Assembly (NCBI GenBank): GCA_017632755.1
Contig: JAGBQU010000289.1
Span: 1 to 7,916, forward strand
Origin: Lachnospiraceae bacterium
Lineage (GTDB): Bacteria > Bacillota_A > Clostridia > Lachnospirales > Lachnospiraceae
Length of the DNA stretch: 7,916 nt
Direction: 5' to 3'
The number at the start of each line of letters is the position of its first letter. The first letter of the stretch is position 1. A program made the position numbers and the translations under genes. Below are positions 1 through 6,983 of the stretch, piece after piece. The notes beneath the pieces are model-generated. The model worked only from the letters and a program-made list of their open reading frames with translations, was not told the origin of the DNA and did not search any database.

Positions 1-1
1 C

Positions 2-472
2 GGACAAAGCAGCGAAGAACAGGAACCGCTTGCTGCAGTGATTGCCGAGGGGCATGAATATATCAAAAGGATCCGGCAGGCAAACGATGCGATACCGGCA
101 GAGCCGATCACGACGAAGCTTTACCGGATGGAGGATCTGCTAAAGGAGATCTTTATCGATCTGGAAAAAATGCCACAGCAGCTCCCCAAGCTGCATAAGC
201 TTATGAATTACTACCTGCCCACAACGCTGAAGCTTGTCAATGCTTATGAGGAGTTTGAGCATATGAGCGTGCAGGGCAAAGATGTGACGGACGCCAAAAA
301 GGAGATTGAAAATACGATAGATACGATCAATGATGCTTTTGGCGAGCTGTTAAACAAACTGTTTATGGACACTGCGCTCGATGTCACCACGGACGCGCAG
401 GTTTTAAAGACCATGCTTGCGAAGGAAGGATTAACCGAGGGAGGAATGGAGTATGTCAATGAATATCGATGA
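2..472 (+). CDS. xpaC: XpaC family protein (5-bromo-4-chloroindolyl phosphate hydrolysis family), 5' end missing
   Basis: The frame is open from the left edge of the window, so the start lies outside and 156 residues of the C-terminal part are visible. The GTG at 38 is an internal valine, because clear protein-like sequence precedes it. Family hallmarks are the helical segment with RQANDAIP, then RMEDLLKEIF, then the strongly conserved MNYYLPTTLKLVNAYEEFE, and a C-terminal helix ending in DVTTDAQVLKTMLAKEGL. These are typical of the XpaC/Halogen_Hydrol family, named after a B. subtilis gene linked to X-phosphate hydrolysis. A direct enzymatic role is not established, and the family is usually discussed with TelA in envelope or toxic-compound stress. 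The last 20 nt overlap telA, which implies translational coupling, as in the B. subtilis xpaC-yaaN pair. Family members have about 200 residues, so roughly 50 are missing on the left. Confidence 0.9.
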   Translation, partial: GQSSEEQEPLAAVIAEGHEYIKRIRQANDAIPAEPITTKLYRMEDLLKEIFIDLEKMPQQLPKLHKLMNYYLPTTLKLVNAYEEFEHMSVQGKDVTDAKKEIENTIDTINDAFGELLNKLFMDTALDVTTDAQVLKTMLAKEGLTEGGMEYVNEYR

Positions 473-1631
473 AATGCTAAAGGAGGCACCGACACTCACA
501 CTGGAGATGCCGGGGACGAAGGAGATGCCGGCAGCGGTCACGCAGGGCACGGTAAGTCAGAGCGCGGCACCGCAGGAGGCGTCTGAGGATGCACCTCAGA
601 TCGTGCTGACAGAGGAAGAGCAGAAGATGGTGGACAGCTTTGCAAAGCAGATCGACATCACCAATACCCTGCAGGTGCTGCAGTACGGCGCGGCAAGCCA
701 GAAAAAGATCGCAGATTTTTCGGAGTCCGCACTCAATTCCGTGAGAACCAAGGACATGGGAGAAGTGGGTCAGATGCTTACGGATATCGTAGTGCAGCTC
801 AAGGATTTTGAAAGCGATGACGATGCAAAAGGGCTGTTTGCGGCATTTAAGAAGAACAGCAAAAAGCAGATCACCACGATGAAGGCAAAATACGACAAGG
901 CAGAGACCAATGTCAATAAGATCAGTCAGGCACTTGAGAGCCATCAGATCACGCTTTTGAAGGATGTGGCAATGCTCGATAAGATGTATGAACTGAACTT
1001 GAATTACTACAAAGAGCTGACCATGTACATTCTCGCCGGCAAGCAGAAGCTTAAGGAGGAACATGAGGTGGTTCTTCCCGCGCTTGTGGCGAAGGCAGAC
1101 CAGAGCGGTCTTCCCGAAGATACGCAGGCGGCCAGAGACCATGCGGATCTGATCAACCGGTTTGAGAAAAAGCTTCATGATCTCGAGCTCACACGTATGG
1201 TTGCACTGCAGATGGCACCGCAGATCCGTCTGATCCAGAACAATGACACGGCAATGTCCGAAAAGATACAGTCAACCCTTGTAAATACGATCCCTCTCTG
1301 GAAGAGCCAGATGGTCATCGCAATCGGACTGAATCATTCGACGGAGGCTGCCAGAGCGCAGCATGCGGTCACGGATATGACCAATGAGCTGCTCAAAAAG
1401 AATGCGGAGACCCTTCGCATCGCGACGGTGGAGACGGCCAAGGAGTCAGAGAGAGGCATTGTCGATATCGAGACGCTTAAGCAGACGAACCAGACGCTGA
1501 TCAGCACCTTTGACGATGTACTTAAGATCCAGCAGGAGGGCAGGGAAAAACGCCAGCTTGCCGAGAAAGAGCTTCGACAGATCGAAAAAGAGATGCACGA
1601 TAAACTTCTGGAGATGGCCAGAGAACAGTAG
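453..1631 (+). CDS. telA: Toxic anion resistance protein TelA family
   Basis: This 392-residue protein has the usual full length of the TelA (tellurite resistance, YaaN-like) family. The ATG at 453 is chosen because GAGG at 441-444 lies 8 nt upstream, inside the end of xpaC; a second ATG at 459 is possible. Residues 1-50 are a low-complexity Ala/Pro/Glu stretch with no signal peptide. The rest is almost entirely helical. Conserved blocks include LLKDVAMLDKMYELNLNYYK (168-187) with the following KELTMYI, ALQMAPQIRLIQNND (251-265) and NTIPLWKSQMVIAIGL (278-293). A charged coiled coil runs from about 325 to the end. The family is cytoplasmic and implicated in resistance to tellurite and to some cell-wall-active compounds, but its biochemical mechanism is unknown. 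Pairing with xpaC and the strong terminator behind it suggest the two genes end one operon. Confidence 0.93.
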   Translation: MSMNIDEMLKEAPTLTLEMPGTKEMPAAVTQGTVSQSAAPQEASEDAPQIVLTEEEQKMVDSFAKQIDITNTLQVLQYGAASQKKIADFSESALNSVRTKDMGEVGQMLTDIVVQLKDFESDDDAKGLFAAFKKNSKKQITTMKAKYDKAETNVNKISQALESHQITLLKDVAMLDKMYELNLNYYKELTMYILAGKQKLKEEHEVVLPALVAKADQSGLPEDTQAARDHADLINRFEKKLHDLELTRMVALQMAPQIRLIQNNDTAMSEKIQSTLVNTIPLWKSQMVIAIGLNHSTEAARAQHAVTDMTNELLKKNAETLRIATVETAKESERGIVDIETLKQTNQTLISTFDDVLKIQQEGREKRQLAEKELRQIEKEMHDKLLEMAREQ

Positions 1632-1638
1632 CCGTAAG

Positions 1639-1682
1639 ATTCCCTTGTTTTTCCCACACCGGGAAAAGCAAGGGAATTTTTT
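1639..1682 (+). terminator. Strong intrinsic terminator after telA
   Basis: A 17-bp stem (1639-1655 with 1661-1677) contains a single G-U pair and closes a 5-nt loop, ACACC. It runs into a six-T tract at 1677-1682. It begins 7 nt after the telA stop codon, so it closes the xpaC-telA transcript and insulates the next unit. Confidence 0.93.
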
Positions 1683-1692
1683 GATTGTTCTG

Positions 1693-1721
1693 TGGTGAAA
1701 GTTGGGGAACTGTGCTAGAAT
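1693..1721 (+). promoter_or_regulatory. Probable extended -10 promoter for the GNAT-flippase-lipoprotein unit
   Basis: TGCTAGAAT at 1713-1721 is a TGn extended -10 with TAGAAT as the -10 box. The matching -35 position, 17 nt upstream, is TGGTGA (1693-1698) and is weak, which is common with extended -10 promoters. Transcription would begin near 1728, about 20 nt before the acetyltransferase start. It lies directly after the telA terminator, where a new promoter is needed. Inferred from sequence only. Confidence 0.55.
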
Positions 1722-1747
1722 GGGGGAGAAAAGGGGAGATACGGGAT

Positions 1748-2191
1748 ATGGATTTTATTCGAAAACTGATCCGTTCGGATGTTGAGTCTGTTATGAAGAT
1801 ATGGTATGAGGGCAATCTGGAGGCTCATGACTTTGTCGATGCTGCTTATTGGGACAAAAACAGCAGCTATGTCCGCCGTGCACTGGGGGAGTTCGACGTG
1901 TATGTGTACGAATCGGATGCGAAGGTCGTAGGCTTTGTCGGCATGGACGGGGACTATCTGGCCGGTCTATTTGTGCACAGGGACTATCGCGGCCTCGGAT
2001 TTGGAACGAGGATGATTGAGCGGATGAAGGAAGATTACGATTACTTCACGCTGCATGTGTTTAAAAAGAATTACGGTGCGTATACTTTTTACCGTAATCG
2101 TGGTCTCCGGATCCGGGAGGTTGAGGTCAACGAGGATCTGGGAGAGGAAGAATATCTGATGTATTACCGAAAAAAGAAAGAGGAGATCTAG
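1748..2191 (+). CDS. GNAT family N-acetyltransferase, YjaB-like
   Basis: The protein has 147 residues counted from the ATG at 1748, which is preceded by GGGGAG at 1733-1738 with a 9-nt gap. The frame opens further upstream at a TTG (1685), but that would run over the terminator and promoter. It is a single GNAT domain. The N-terminus (VMKIWYEGNLEAHDF) resembles E. coli YjaB. The acetyl-CoA pyrophosphate-binding motif A is HRDYRGLGFGTRMIERM, of the form R-x-x-G-x-G. A C-terminal beta-bulge segment follows, with NYGAYTFYRNRGLRI, where the tyrosine is in the usual place for a general acid. Such enzymes transfer an acetyl group from acetyl-CoA to an amine or protein N-terminus; the substrate cannot be told from sequence. 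It is probably cytoplasmic. Being first in the unit ahead of a flippase could mean it acts on a cell-wall precursor, but that is speculation. Confidence 0.9.
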   Translation: MDFIRKLIRSDVESVMKIWYEGNLEAHDFVDAAYWDKNSSYVRRALGEFDVYVYESDAKVVGFVGMDGDYLAGLFVHRDYRGLGFGTRMIERMKEDYDYFTLHVFKKNYGAYTFYRNRGLRIREVEVNEDLGEEEYLMYYRKKKEEI

Positions 2192-2216
2192 TCTTTTGCA
2201 AAAGGGTGAGAAAGGT

Positions 2217-2264
2217 ATGACCGAAAAGAAGGATAGCAGGTCAGGAGCAGTTCATGAGCAGTAA
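2217..2264 (+). CDS. Possible 15-codon leader ORF overlapping the flippase start
   Basis: The ORF encodes MTEKKDSRSGAVHEQ, with a start ATG at 2217 and TAA at 2262-2264. GGTGAG at 2205-2210 lies 6 nt upstream and is a plausible but not strong ribosome binding site. The ORF spans the flippase ribosome binding site (AGGAG, 2243-2247) and start codon (2254), so its translation could open or couple that start. It has no recognisable family. It could equally be chance, because a 15-codon ORF is easily found in A-rich sequence. Confidence 0.25.
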   Translation: MTEKKDSRSGAVHEQ

Positions 2265-3912
2265 AAAAAGGAACGACAGTTTTATCTTGCAGGCGGGGAT
2301 CCTCGCGATGGCGGGGATTTTCAGCCGTATCATAGGAATCTTATATAGAAGTCCGCTGGCGCATATCATCGGAAATGAAGGAAATGGGTATTACGGTGCG
2401 GCGATCAATATCTACACGATCATTTTGCTGATCTCGTCCTACAGCATTCCATCCGCCATCTCTAAGGTCATTGCGCAAAGGCTGGCGGTCAGAGAGTATA
2501 AAAATGCCCACAGGATCTTTCACTGTGCGCTGATCTACGTGATCGTGGTGGGAGGGATTGCCTCCCTGCTTGCGTTTTTCGGGGCGGGTTTTTTGGTAGA
2601 AAAAAATTCGGTGATCGTTCTGCGCGTATTTGCTCCGACGATCTTTTTTTCCGGTCTTTTGGGGGTATTAAGAGGGTACTTTCAGGGGCACAAAAACATG
2701 TTGCAGACGTCGATCTCACAGATCTTTGAGCAGATCATCAACGCTGTGGTCAGCGTTGCGGCCGCGTATCTGCTCATTCAGATGGTGAAGGACAAGGACT
2801 CCACGACGCAGGCGATCTACGGTGCTATCGGAAGTGCGATGGGAACAGGAATGGGCGTGCTCCTGGCACTTGTATTTATGTTTTCCATCTATATGCTCAA
2901 TCAAAAGACGATCCACAGAAGGATCCGGCATGACCGGTCCAGGGAGCTTTTGTCCTACAGGGCTATTTTTATCATCATCCTCTCGATCGTGACCCCCTTT
3001 ATTTTGAGTACGTTTGTATACAATTTATCCACATCCTTAAACCAGACGATCTATACCAAGATCATGATGTATGTCAAACATGTCTCCGAGGTTGAGACTG
3101 CTACCTTATACGGGATCTACAGCGGTCAGCCGGTGACGATCTCCAATATTCCGATCGCCATCGCCTCCGCGGTATCGGCAGCCATGATCCCAACGATCTC
3201 CGGCCTGTATGCAAGAGGAGATCACCGTGGCTGTAGCGACAAGGTGAGCGAGGCCATCCATACGACTATGCTGGTGGCAATCCCTTCCATGGCGGGTCTG
3301 TTTGCTTTAGCTGAGCCGGTGACAAAGCTTCTCTTTAACATCGAGAGCTCGATCGCGTTGTCTGCGAGCCTTTTGCGTGTTCTGAGTGTAACGGTCGTTT
3401 TTTACAGCTTATCAACGCTGACAAATGCCGTGCTGCAGGGGATCGGGCGGGTGAACATCCCGGTTGTCAATGCGGCGGTTGCGCTCGTGGTGCAGACGAT
3501 CGTTATCTCGCTCTTGATGTATTATACGGATCTTGGTCTGTATGCGATCGCGATCGCGGCGATCTGTTACTCCCTTACTATGTGCATTTTAAACGGCGTC
3601 TGTGTCGCAAGCTCACTCAGATACCGTCAGGATTATGTGAAAACATTCCTGCTCCCACTCGCGGCATCGCTGATCATGGGCGCCTGTACGTTTGGTGTAT
3701 ATAAGGGGGTTTACGCCCTGACATGCAATGTGGCGGGGGTGTCTGATGTGATCGGCAACGTGGCAGGTCTTGCCGTGTCGATACCGATAGCTGCTTTGTT
3801 ATATTTTGTTTTGATCCTGCGGCTCGGAGGTGTTACGGGGGAGGATCTGCAACGCCTGCCCAAGGGAGATAGGCTTGTGGGGATAGCCAGAAAGATGAGA
3901 CTGGTAAGATAA
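2254..3912 (+). CDS. SpoVB/MurJ-type oligosaccharide-lipid flippase (MATE-like, MOP superfamily)
   Basis: This 552-residue integral membrane protein has about 14 hydrophobic segments, the usual number for the family. The ATG at 2254 follows AGGAG (2243-2247) with a 6-nt gap. Family marks are the N-terminal FILQAGILAMAGIFSRIIGI followed by LYRSPLAHIIG, the loop LRGYFQGHKNM (about 139-149) followed by TSISQIFEQ, the central GQPVTISNIPIAIASAVSAA with nearby PTISGLYARGD, and the C-terminal GEDLQRLPKGDRLVGIARK. The last motif is typical of Firmicute SpoVB/YtgP-like polysaccharide exporters. These proteins move lipid-linked sugar precursors such as lipid II from the inner to the outer face of the membrane. 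Basic residues in transmembrane helix 1 and in the RGYFQG loop fit anionic substrates. Whether this copy serves peptidoglycan, a sporulation step or another glycan cannot be decided. It is followed after 32 nt by the PEGA-type lipoprotein gene, probably in one transcript. Confidence 0.92.
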   Translation: MSSKKRNDSFILQAGILAMAGIFSRIIGILYRSPLAHIIGNEGNGYYGAAINIYTIILLISSYSIPSAISKVIAQRLAVREYKNAHRIFHCALIYVIVVGGIASLLAFFGAGFLVEKNSVIVLRVFAPTIFFSGLLGVLRGYFQGHKNMLQTSISQIFEQIINAVVSVAAAYLLIQMVKDKDSTTQAIYGAIGSAMGTGMGVLLALVFMFSIYMLNQKTIHRRIRHDRSRELLSYRAIFIIILSIVTPFILSTFVYNLSTSLNQTIYTKIMMYVKHVSEVETATLYGIYSGQPVTISNIPIAIASAVSAAMIPTISGLYARGDHRGCSDKVSEAIHTTMLVAIPSMAGLFALAEPVTKLLFNIESSIALSASLLRVLSVTVVFYSLSTLTNAVLQGIGRVNIPVVNAAVALVVQTIVISLLMYYTDLGLYAIAIAAICYSLTMCILNGVCVASSLRYRQDYVKTFLLPLAASLIMGACTFGVYKGVYALTCNVAGVSDVIGNVAGLAVSIPIAALLYFVLILRLGGVTGEDLQRLPKGDRLVGIARKMRLVR

Positions 3913-3944
3913 GCGGGAAAACATATCCCCAAGAAGGAGAGATC

Positions 3945-5420
3945 ATGTTGGAAGAGAAATTAACATTCATGTCTTTGCGCGGACTCCGGTTTGGGGTTCT
4001 TCTCTGCATGCTCCTGCTGTTTACGGGTTGTGGCTATACAGCGCAGCCGGAGGTTACACAGCAAGAGGTCAGTCCGCCCCGGACAAAGGAGCCGTTTACG
4101 CGCCCGAAGGCCGATTCACTCGATGAAGCGATCATTTCAGGGATCAATGAAACCAAGGAAACGATCACCTTTTACAATACACAGATCGGACGTCATTATA
4201 CACTCAGCTATAAGGGCATCAGCAGCATCAAAGATAAATACGACGAGGAGCTTTCCGTCAGCCAGCTTGAGCCCGGCCAGATCGCGATCCTGTCCTTTGT
4301 AAAGGACGATAAGGAGCTTCGCACGCTCCAGCTTAAGAAGGATGCTTTTATCGCACAGGGAGTTTCCGATTACGAGATCAACAATAACGCGCACACGATG
4401 CGTTTCGATGACAAGAGATATGAGCTTTCCAAGTATCTGTTCGTGCTTGCAAACGGCCGGAGAGCGGAGCTTGAGGATATCAATCCTGTGGATGTATTAA
4501 AGGTCAGCGGAACGGATCGCCTTGTGAGTAGTATCGTGGTGGAGAGAGGACATGGATATCTCAGGCTTTCCGGTGAGGAATATTTTGTCGGCGGATGGAT
4601 CGAGGTGGGAAGCGGCCTGATCAGAACCATTTCGGAGGGCATGCTGCTGACCGTTCCCGAGGGAGAGTACGATGTTCTGATCACGAATAAGGGCTATGGC
4701 GGAGTGAAACATGTGGCTGTGGAGGCAAACAAGGAGACCATGGTGGATGTCTCGGATCTCAAGGGCGAGGAGGTAAAGACGGGTCAGATCATCTTTACGA
4801 TCACGCCGGCAAGTGCGGTTCTTTCCATTGATGGTGATGAAGCGGATCTCTCTGCTCCGGTGGAGCTCGAATACGGCATTCACCAGATCGCGATCAAGGC
4901 GGAAGGATATAAGACGATCGTAAAATACATCAAGGTCAGCTCCCTGCTTGCCAACATCAACATTGAGATGGAGCCGGGGCAGGGCGAAAGTGTCAGCGAA
5001 AACAGTGCAGATGTCCGGATATCGGTGACAAACCCCGCGCCGGAGCAGGATGAAAAGAAGACCGGGACGGATACCGGCAAAAAAGATACTCCAAAAACGG
5101 AGCAGGATACCAAAAAAGAGGAGGATATCAATAACGGAACCTCCTTTATAGGGGATGGTATTCCAAAGCAGACGCCGGATCTTTTGACGGATACGTCGGT
5201 TGCGGCACGTGTTTATGTGGATGCGCCAAAGGATGCCCAGCTCTATCTTGACGGGGCATATGTGGGCGTGGTGCCCATCAGTTTTGAGAAGGTGAGCGGG
5301 GACCACGAGCTTTCTTTCCGGAATGAGGGATATCAGACAAGGAGCTATACCCTCTATTTTGACGAGGGCGATAAAGATCTGTCCTTCTCCTTTGCGGATC
5401 TGATAAAAAATGAGGATTGA
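3945..5420 (+). CDS. Secreted lipoprotein with tandem beta repeats and PEGA domains
   Basis: This 491-residue protein starts at the ATG at 3945, five nt after AGGAG (3935-3939). A second ATG at 3969 would give a shorter, more typical signal peptide but lacks a good binding site. Residues 9-28 are a signal sequence with a lipobox (LLFTGC), so Cys29 should be lipidated and the protein tethered outside the membrane. Residues 30-60 are a Pro/Thr linker. Residues about 72-130 and 148-203 look like two copies of one beta unit. Three PEGA-like units follow, at about 205-275, 282-342 (VLSIDGDEADLSAPVELEYG) and 421-485 (AQLYLDGAYVGVVPISF). A Lys/Thr/Asp/Glu-rich spacer at 352-418 separates the last one. 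PEGA domains are surface beta domains that often sit on cell-wall-associated or sensor proteins. No catalytic motif is visible. Position behind the flippase suggests an envelope role, but the function is unknown. Confidence 0.85.
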   Translation: MLEEKLTFMSLRGLRFGVLLCMLLLFTGCGYTAQPEVTQQEVSPPRTKEPFTRPKADSLDEAIISGINETKETITFYNTQIGRHYTLSYKGISSIKDKYDEELSVSQLEPGQIAILSFVKDDKELRTLQLKKDAFIAQGVSDYEINNNAHTMRFDDKRYELSKYLFVLANGRRAELEDINPVDVLKVSGTDRLVSSIVVERGHGYLRLSGEEYFVGGWIEVGSGLIRTISEGMLLTVPEGEYDVLITNKGYGGVKHVAVEANKETMVDVSDLKGEEVKTGQIIFTITPASAVLSIDGDEADLSAPVELEYGIHQIAIKAEGYKTIVKYIKVSSLLANINIEMEPGQGESVSENSADVRISVTNPAPEQDEKKTGTDTGKKDTPKTEQDTKKEEDINNGTSFIGDGIPKQTPDLLTDTSVAARVYVDAPKDAQLYLDGAYVGVVPISFEKVSGDHELSFRNEGYQTRSYTLYFDEGDKDLSFSFADLIKNED

Positions 5421-5436
5421 CGGGGATTTGCGTATG

Positions 5437-5455
5437 GTATCCAATGGATACTTTT
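5437..5455 (+). terminator. Weak hairpin after the lipoprotein gene
   Basis: GTATCC (5437-5442) pairs with GGATAC (5446-5451) across a 3-nt loop, followed by only four T. It is 17 nt after the stop codon. It may slow or partly end transcription, but it is far weaker than the other two terminators here. Confidence 0.35.
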
Positions 5456-5476
5456 AAAGAAAATAGACTTATTTTA

Positions 5477-5505
5477 TGGAAATTGCGCGGCAGGTAGCAT
5501 ATAAT
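5477..5505 (+). promoter_or_regulatory. Probable housekeeping promoter for the zinc-ribbon gene
   Basis: TATAAT at 5500-5505 is a perfect -10 box, and TGGAAA at 5477-5482 lies 17 nt upstream as a 4-of-6 match to the -35 consensus. The predicted transcription start is near 5512, which gives an untranslated leader of about 85 nt. The leader contains a short imperfect inverted repeat (TGCC...GGCA, near 5511-5524) but no riboswitch I recognise. Confidence 0.65.
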
Positions 5506-5597
5506 TGTTCTGCCCGGTACGGCAATATCATTTGCTGTTTCGATTTTGGGTATCAAGTATAAGTGAGTATAGATAAATAGCAACAAGGAGGGTTTTT

Positions 5598-6899
5598 ATG
5601 GGAGATGTGTTGAATTTCAAGTGCCCCTGCTGCGGGGCGGTGCTGACGTTTAACGGCAGCGAGGGTGAGATGGTCTGCGAGTACTGTGATGCGCACTTTA
5701 CGATGGAGCAGGCAAAGGCAGCGCAGGAGGCCGAGGCGGAGAATGCGAAAGCCTCCGACATGACCTGGACAACGAGCGAGCAGCAGCTGATCCAGGATGA
5801 AAACGGAAAGGTAAAGGGTTATCTGTGTTCGTCCTGCGGAGCCGAGATGGTGGCAGATGACAACACTGCAGCGACCGAGTGCCCGTACTGCGGCAATCAG
5901 GCGATCATACCATCGTCTTTTGAAGGCATGTACCAGCCGGAGCTGGTGATCCCTTTTGCGATCGACAAAGCGAAGGCGACGGCGTCCCTAAAGGAGTTTA
6001 CCAAGGGGAAAAAACTCCTGCCAAGCGCGTTTGCGGAGGGCAACCGCGTTCAGGATATCACAGGACTCTATGTGCCGTTTTGGCTATATAGCTGTCATGC
6101 ACAGGGATCCGTGAACTTCGAAGGTATTAAGTCAAAGAAATGGGATGACAGCAGATATACATATGAAAAGAAAGATCACTATCACCTTGTGCGCAGCGGA
6201 GAGATGGATTTTGAGCGGATCCCCGCGGATGCGTCCACCAAGATGGACGATGCCACGATGGATTCTTTAGAGCCCTATGATCTCTCAAAAGCGGTGCCTT
6301 ACGATGCGGCATATTTCAGCGGCTATCTGTGCGATCGCTATGATGTGGAGGAGAAGGATGCACAGCCCAGAGCCAATGAGCGCGTGATCAACACCTTCCG
6401 CAGTAAGATGAGGGATGCGGTCAAGGACTACCAGGAGGTCAAAGAAAAGGGAGAGAGCATTCGTCTTACAAACGCCAAGGCGGAATATGCCATGCTTCCT
6501 GTCTGGATGATGTCCACTAAATATGAGGATAAGGTCTACACCTTCGGGATCAACGGTCAGAGCGGTAAAATGGTCGGAGCCCTTCCGGTGGATATGGGCA
6601 AATACTATAAATATCTCGGGATCGCGACGGCGATCGCCATGGCGGTGCTGCAGCTGCTGGTCTATTTTTTGGGCAATCGCAACTTTACCGCAGCGGGTGA
6701 GATCACCGCGCTTATCGTATCTCTGATCATCGGATTTATCTATGCACAGACGCTCAAAAGCGCCATGAGCACCGTGGCCCGGAAGCACTCGGCGGCCAGC
6801 TATATGGTGGAAAAGTCGCTCAGGATGGGAAGACCCGTTGACCGTTTCCTGTTTACCAGGACGGAGAAGCGGGAGAAGCCAAAGCAGAATGCGTCATAA
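5598..6899 (+). CDS. Membrane-anchored TFIIB-type zinc-ribbon protein
   Basis: The protein has 433 residues. The start ATG follows AAGGAGG (5585-5591) with a 6-nt gap, an excellent ribosome binding site. Two zinc ribbons stand at the N-terminus. The first uses CPCC (9-12) and C27-E-Y-C30; the second uses C77-S-S-C80 and C95-P-Y-C98. They are separated by an Ala/Glu-rich helix. A middle domain (about 105-330) includes LYVPFWLYSCHAQG and, near its end, MLPVWMMSTKYEDKVYTFGI, both typical of this uncharacterised Firmicute family. Two hydrophobic segments follow (about 339-358 and 369-386) and then a basic tail, so the protein is likely anchored with the ribbons and tail in the cytoplasm. The family is commonly annotated as TFIIB-type zinc ribbon, but nothing shows a transcription role; a zinc-stabilised binding module is the safer reading. 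From general knowledge, such genes often sit near xpaC, telA and SPFH genes. Confidence 0.85.
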   Translation: MGDVLNFKCPCCGAVLTFNGSEGEMVCEYCDAHFTMEQAKAAQEAEAENAKASDMTWTTSEQQLIQDENGKVKGYLCSSCGAEMVADDNTAATECPYCGNQAIIPSSFEGMYQPELVIPFAIDKAKATASLKEFTKGKKLLPSAFAEGNRVQDITGLYVPFWLYSCHAQGSVNFEGIKSKKWDDSRYTYEKKDHYHLVRSGEMDFERIPADASTKMDDATMDSLEPYDLSKAVPYDAAYFSGYLCDRYDVEEKDAQPRANERVINTFRSKMRDAVKDYQEVKEKGESIRLTNAKAEYAMLPVWMMSTKYEDKVYTFGINGQSGKMVGALPVDMGKYYKYLGIATAIAMAVLQLLVYFLGNRNFTAAGEITALIVSLIIGFIYAQTLKSAMSTVARKHSAASYMVEKSLRMGRPVDRFLFTRTEKREKPKQNAS

Positions 6900-6905
6900 G
6901 GAGGG
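6898..6905 (+). promoter_or_regulatory. Orphan Shine-Dalgarno sequence with no start codon behind it
   Basis: AAGGAGGG overlaps the zinc-ribbon stop codon (TAA, 6897-6899). No ATG, GTG or TTG occurs in any frame within the next 20 nt, where a start would be expected. It probably served a gene whose beginning has been lost. Confidence 0.6.
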
Positions 6906-6983
6906 AAAAGGCAGGATAAAAAGGGAACTACTACCTATACCGCAACGTTTGTCAATTCGCTGTTTGCAAAACAAACAAAAGAT
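6903..6983 (+). pseudogene. In-frame upstream remnant of the truncated surface-protein gene
   Basis: The frame of the downstream BspA-like ORF stays open back to the zinc-ribbon stop codon and reads as protein: KKGTTTYTATFVNSLFAKQT, then KDVEDIPATG into the annotated ORF. This matches the style of a repeat common in large clostridial surface proteins, in which a Cys/Thr-rich unit ends in an IPATGH-like turn. There is no ATG, GTG or TTG in this stretch before 6984, so it is real former coding sequence without a start. The old homology seems to fade near 6915-6920, which may mark the deletion junction. Confidence 0.6.

Noticed and set aside
477..1178. Minus-strand open frame (233 codons) opposite telA
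   Set aside because: The plus-strand TelA motifs are unmistakable. The antisense product is rich in Cys, Leu, His and Arg with no family resemblance.
1685..1747. TTG start at 1685 extending the acetyltransferase by 21 residues
   Set aside because: It would start just after the terminator T-tract and upstream of the promoter. The ATG at 1748 has a good ribosome binding site and begins where YjaB-like homology begins.
4497..5444. Long minus-strand open frame (315 codons) opposite the lipoprotein gene
   Set aside because: It is fully antisense to a gene with a signal peptide, PEGA units and a ribosome binding site, and its translation has no recognisable domain. It arises from the codon bias of the plus-strand gene.
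5506..5597. Riboswitch or T-box in the leader of the zinc-ribbon gene
   Set aside because: The leader is only about 85 nt, with one short imperfect hairpin and no conserved motif or terminator-antiterminator pair.
6285..6788. Minus-strand open frame (167 codons) opposite the zinc-ribbon gene
   Set aside because: A shadow of the real gene, with no ribosome binding site and no recognisable domain.
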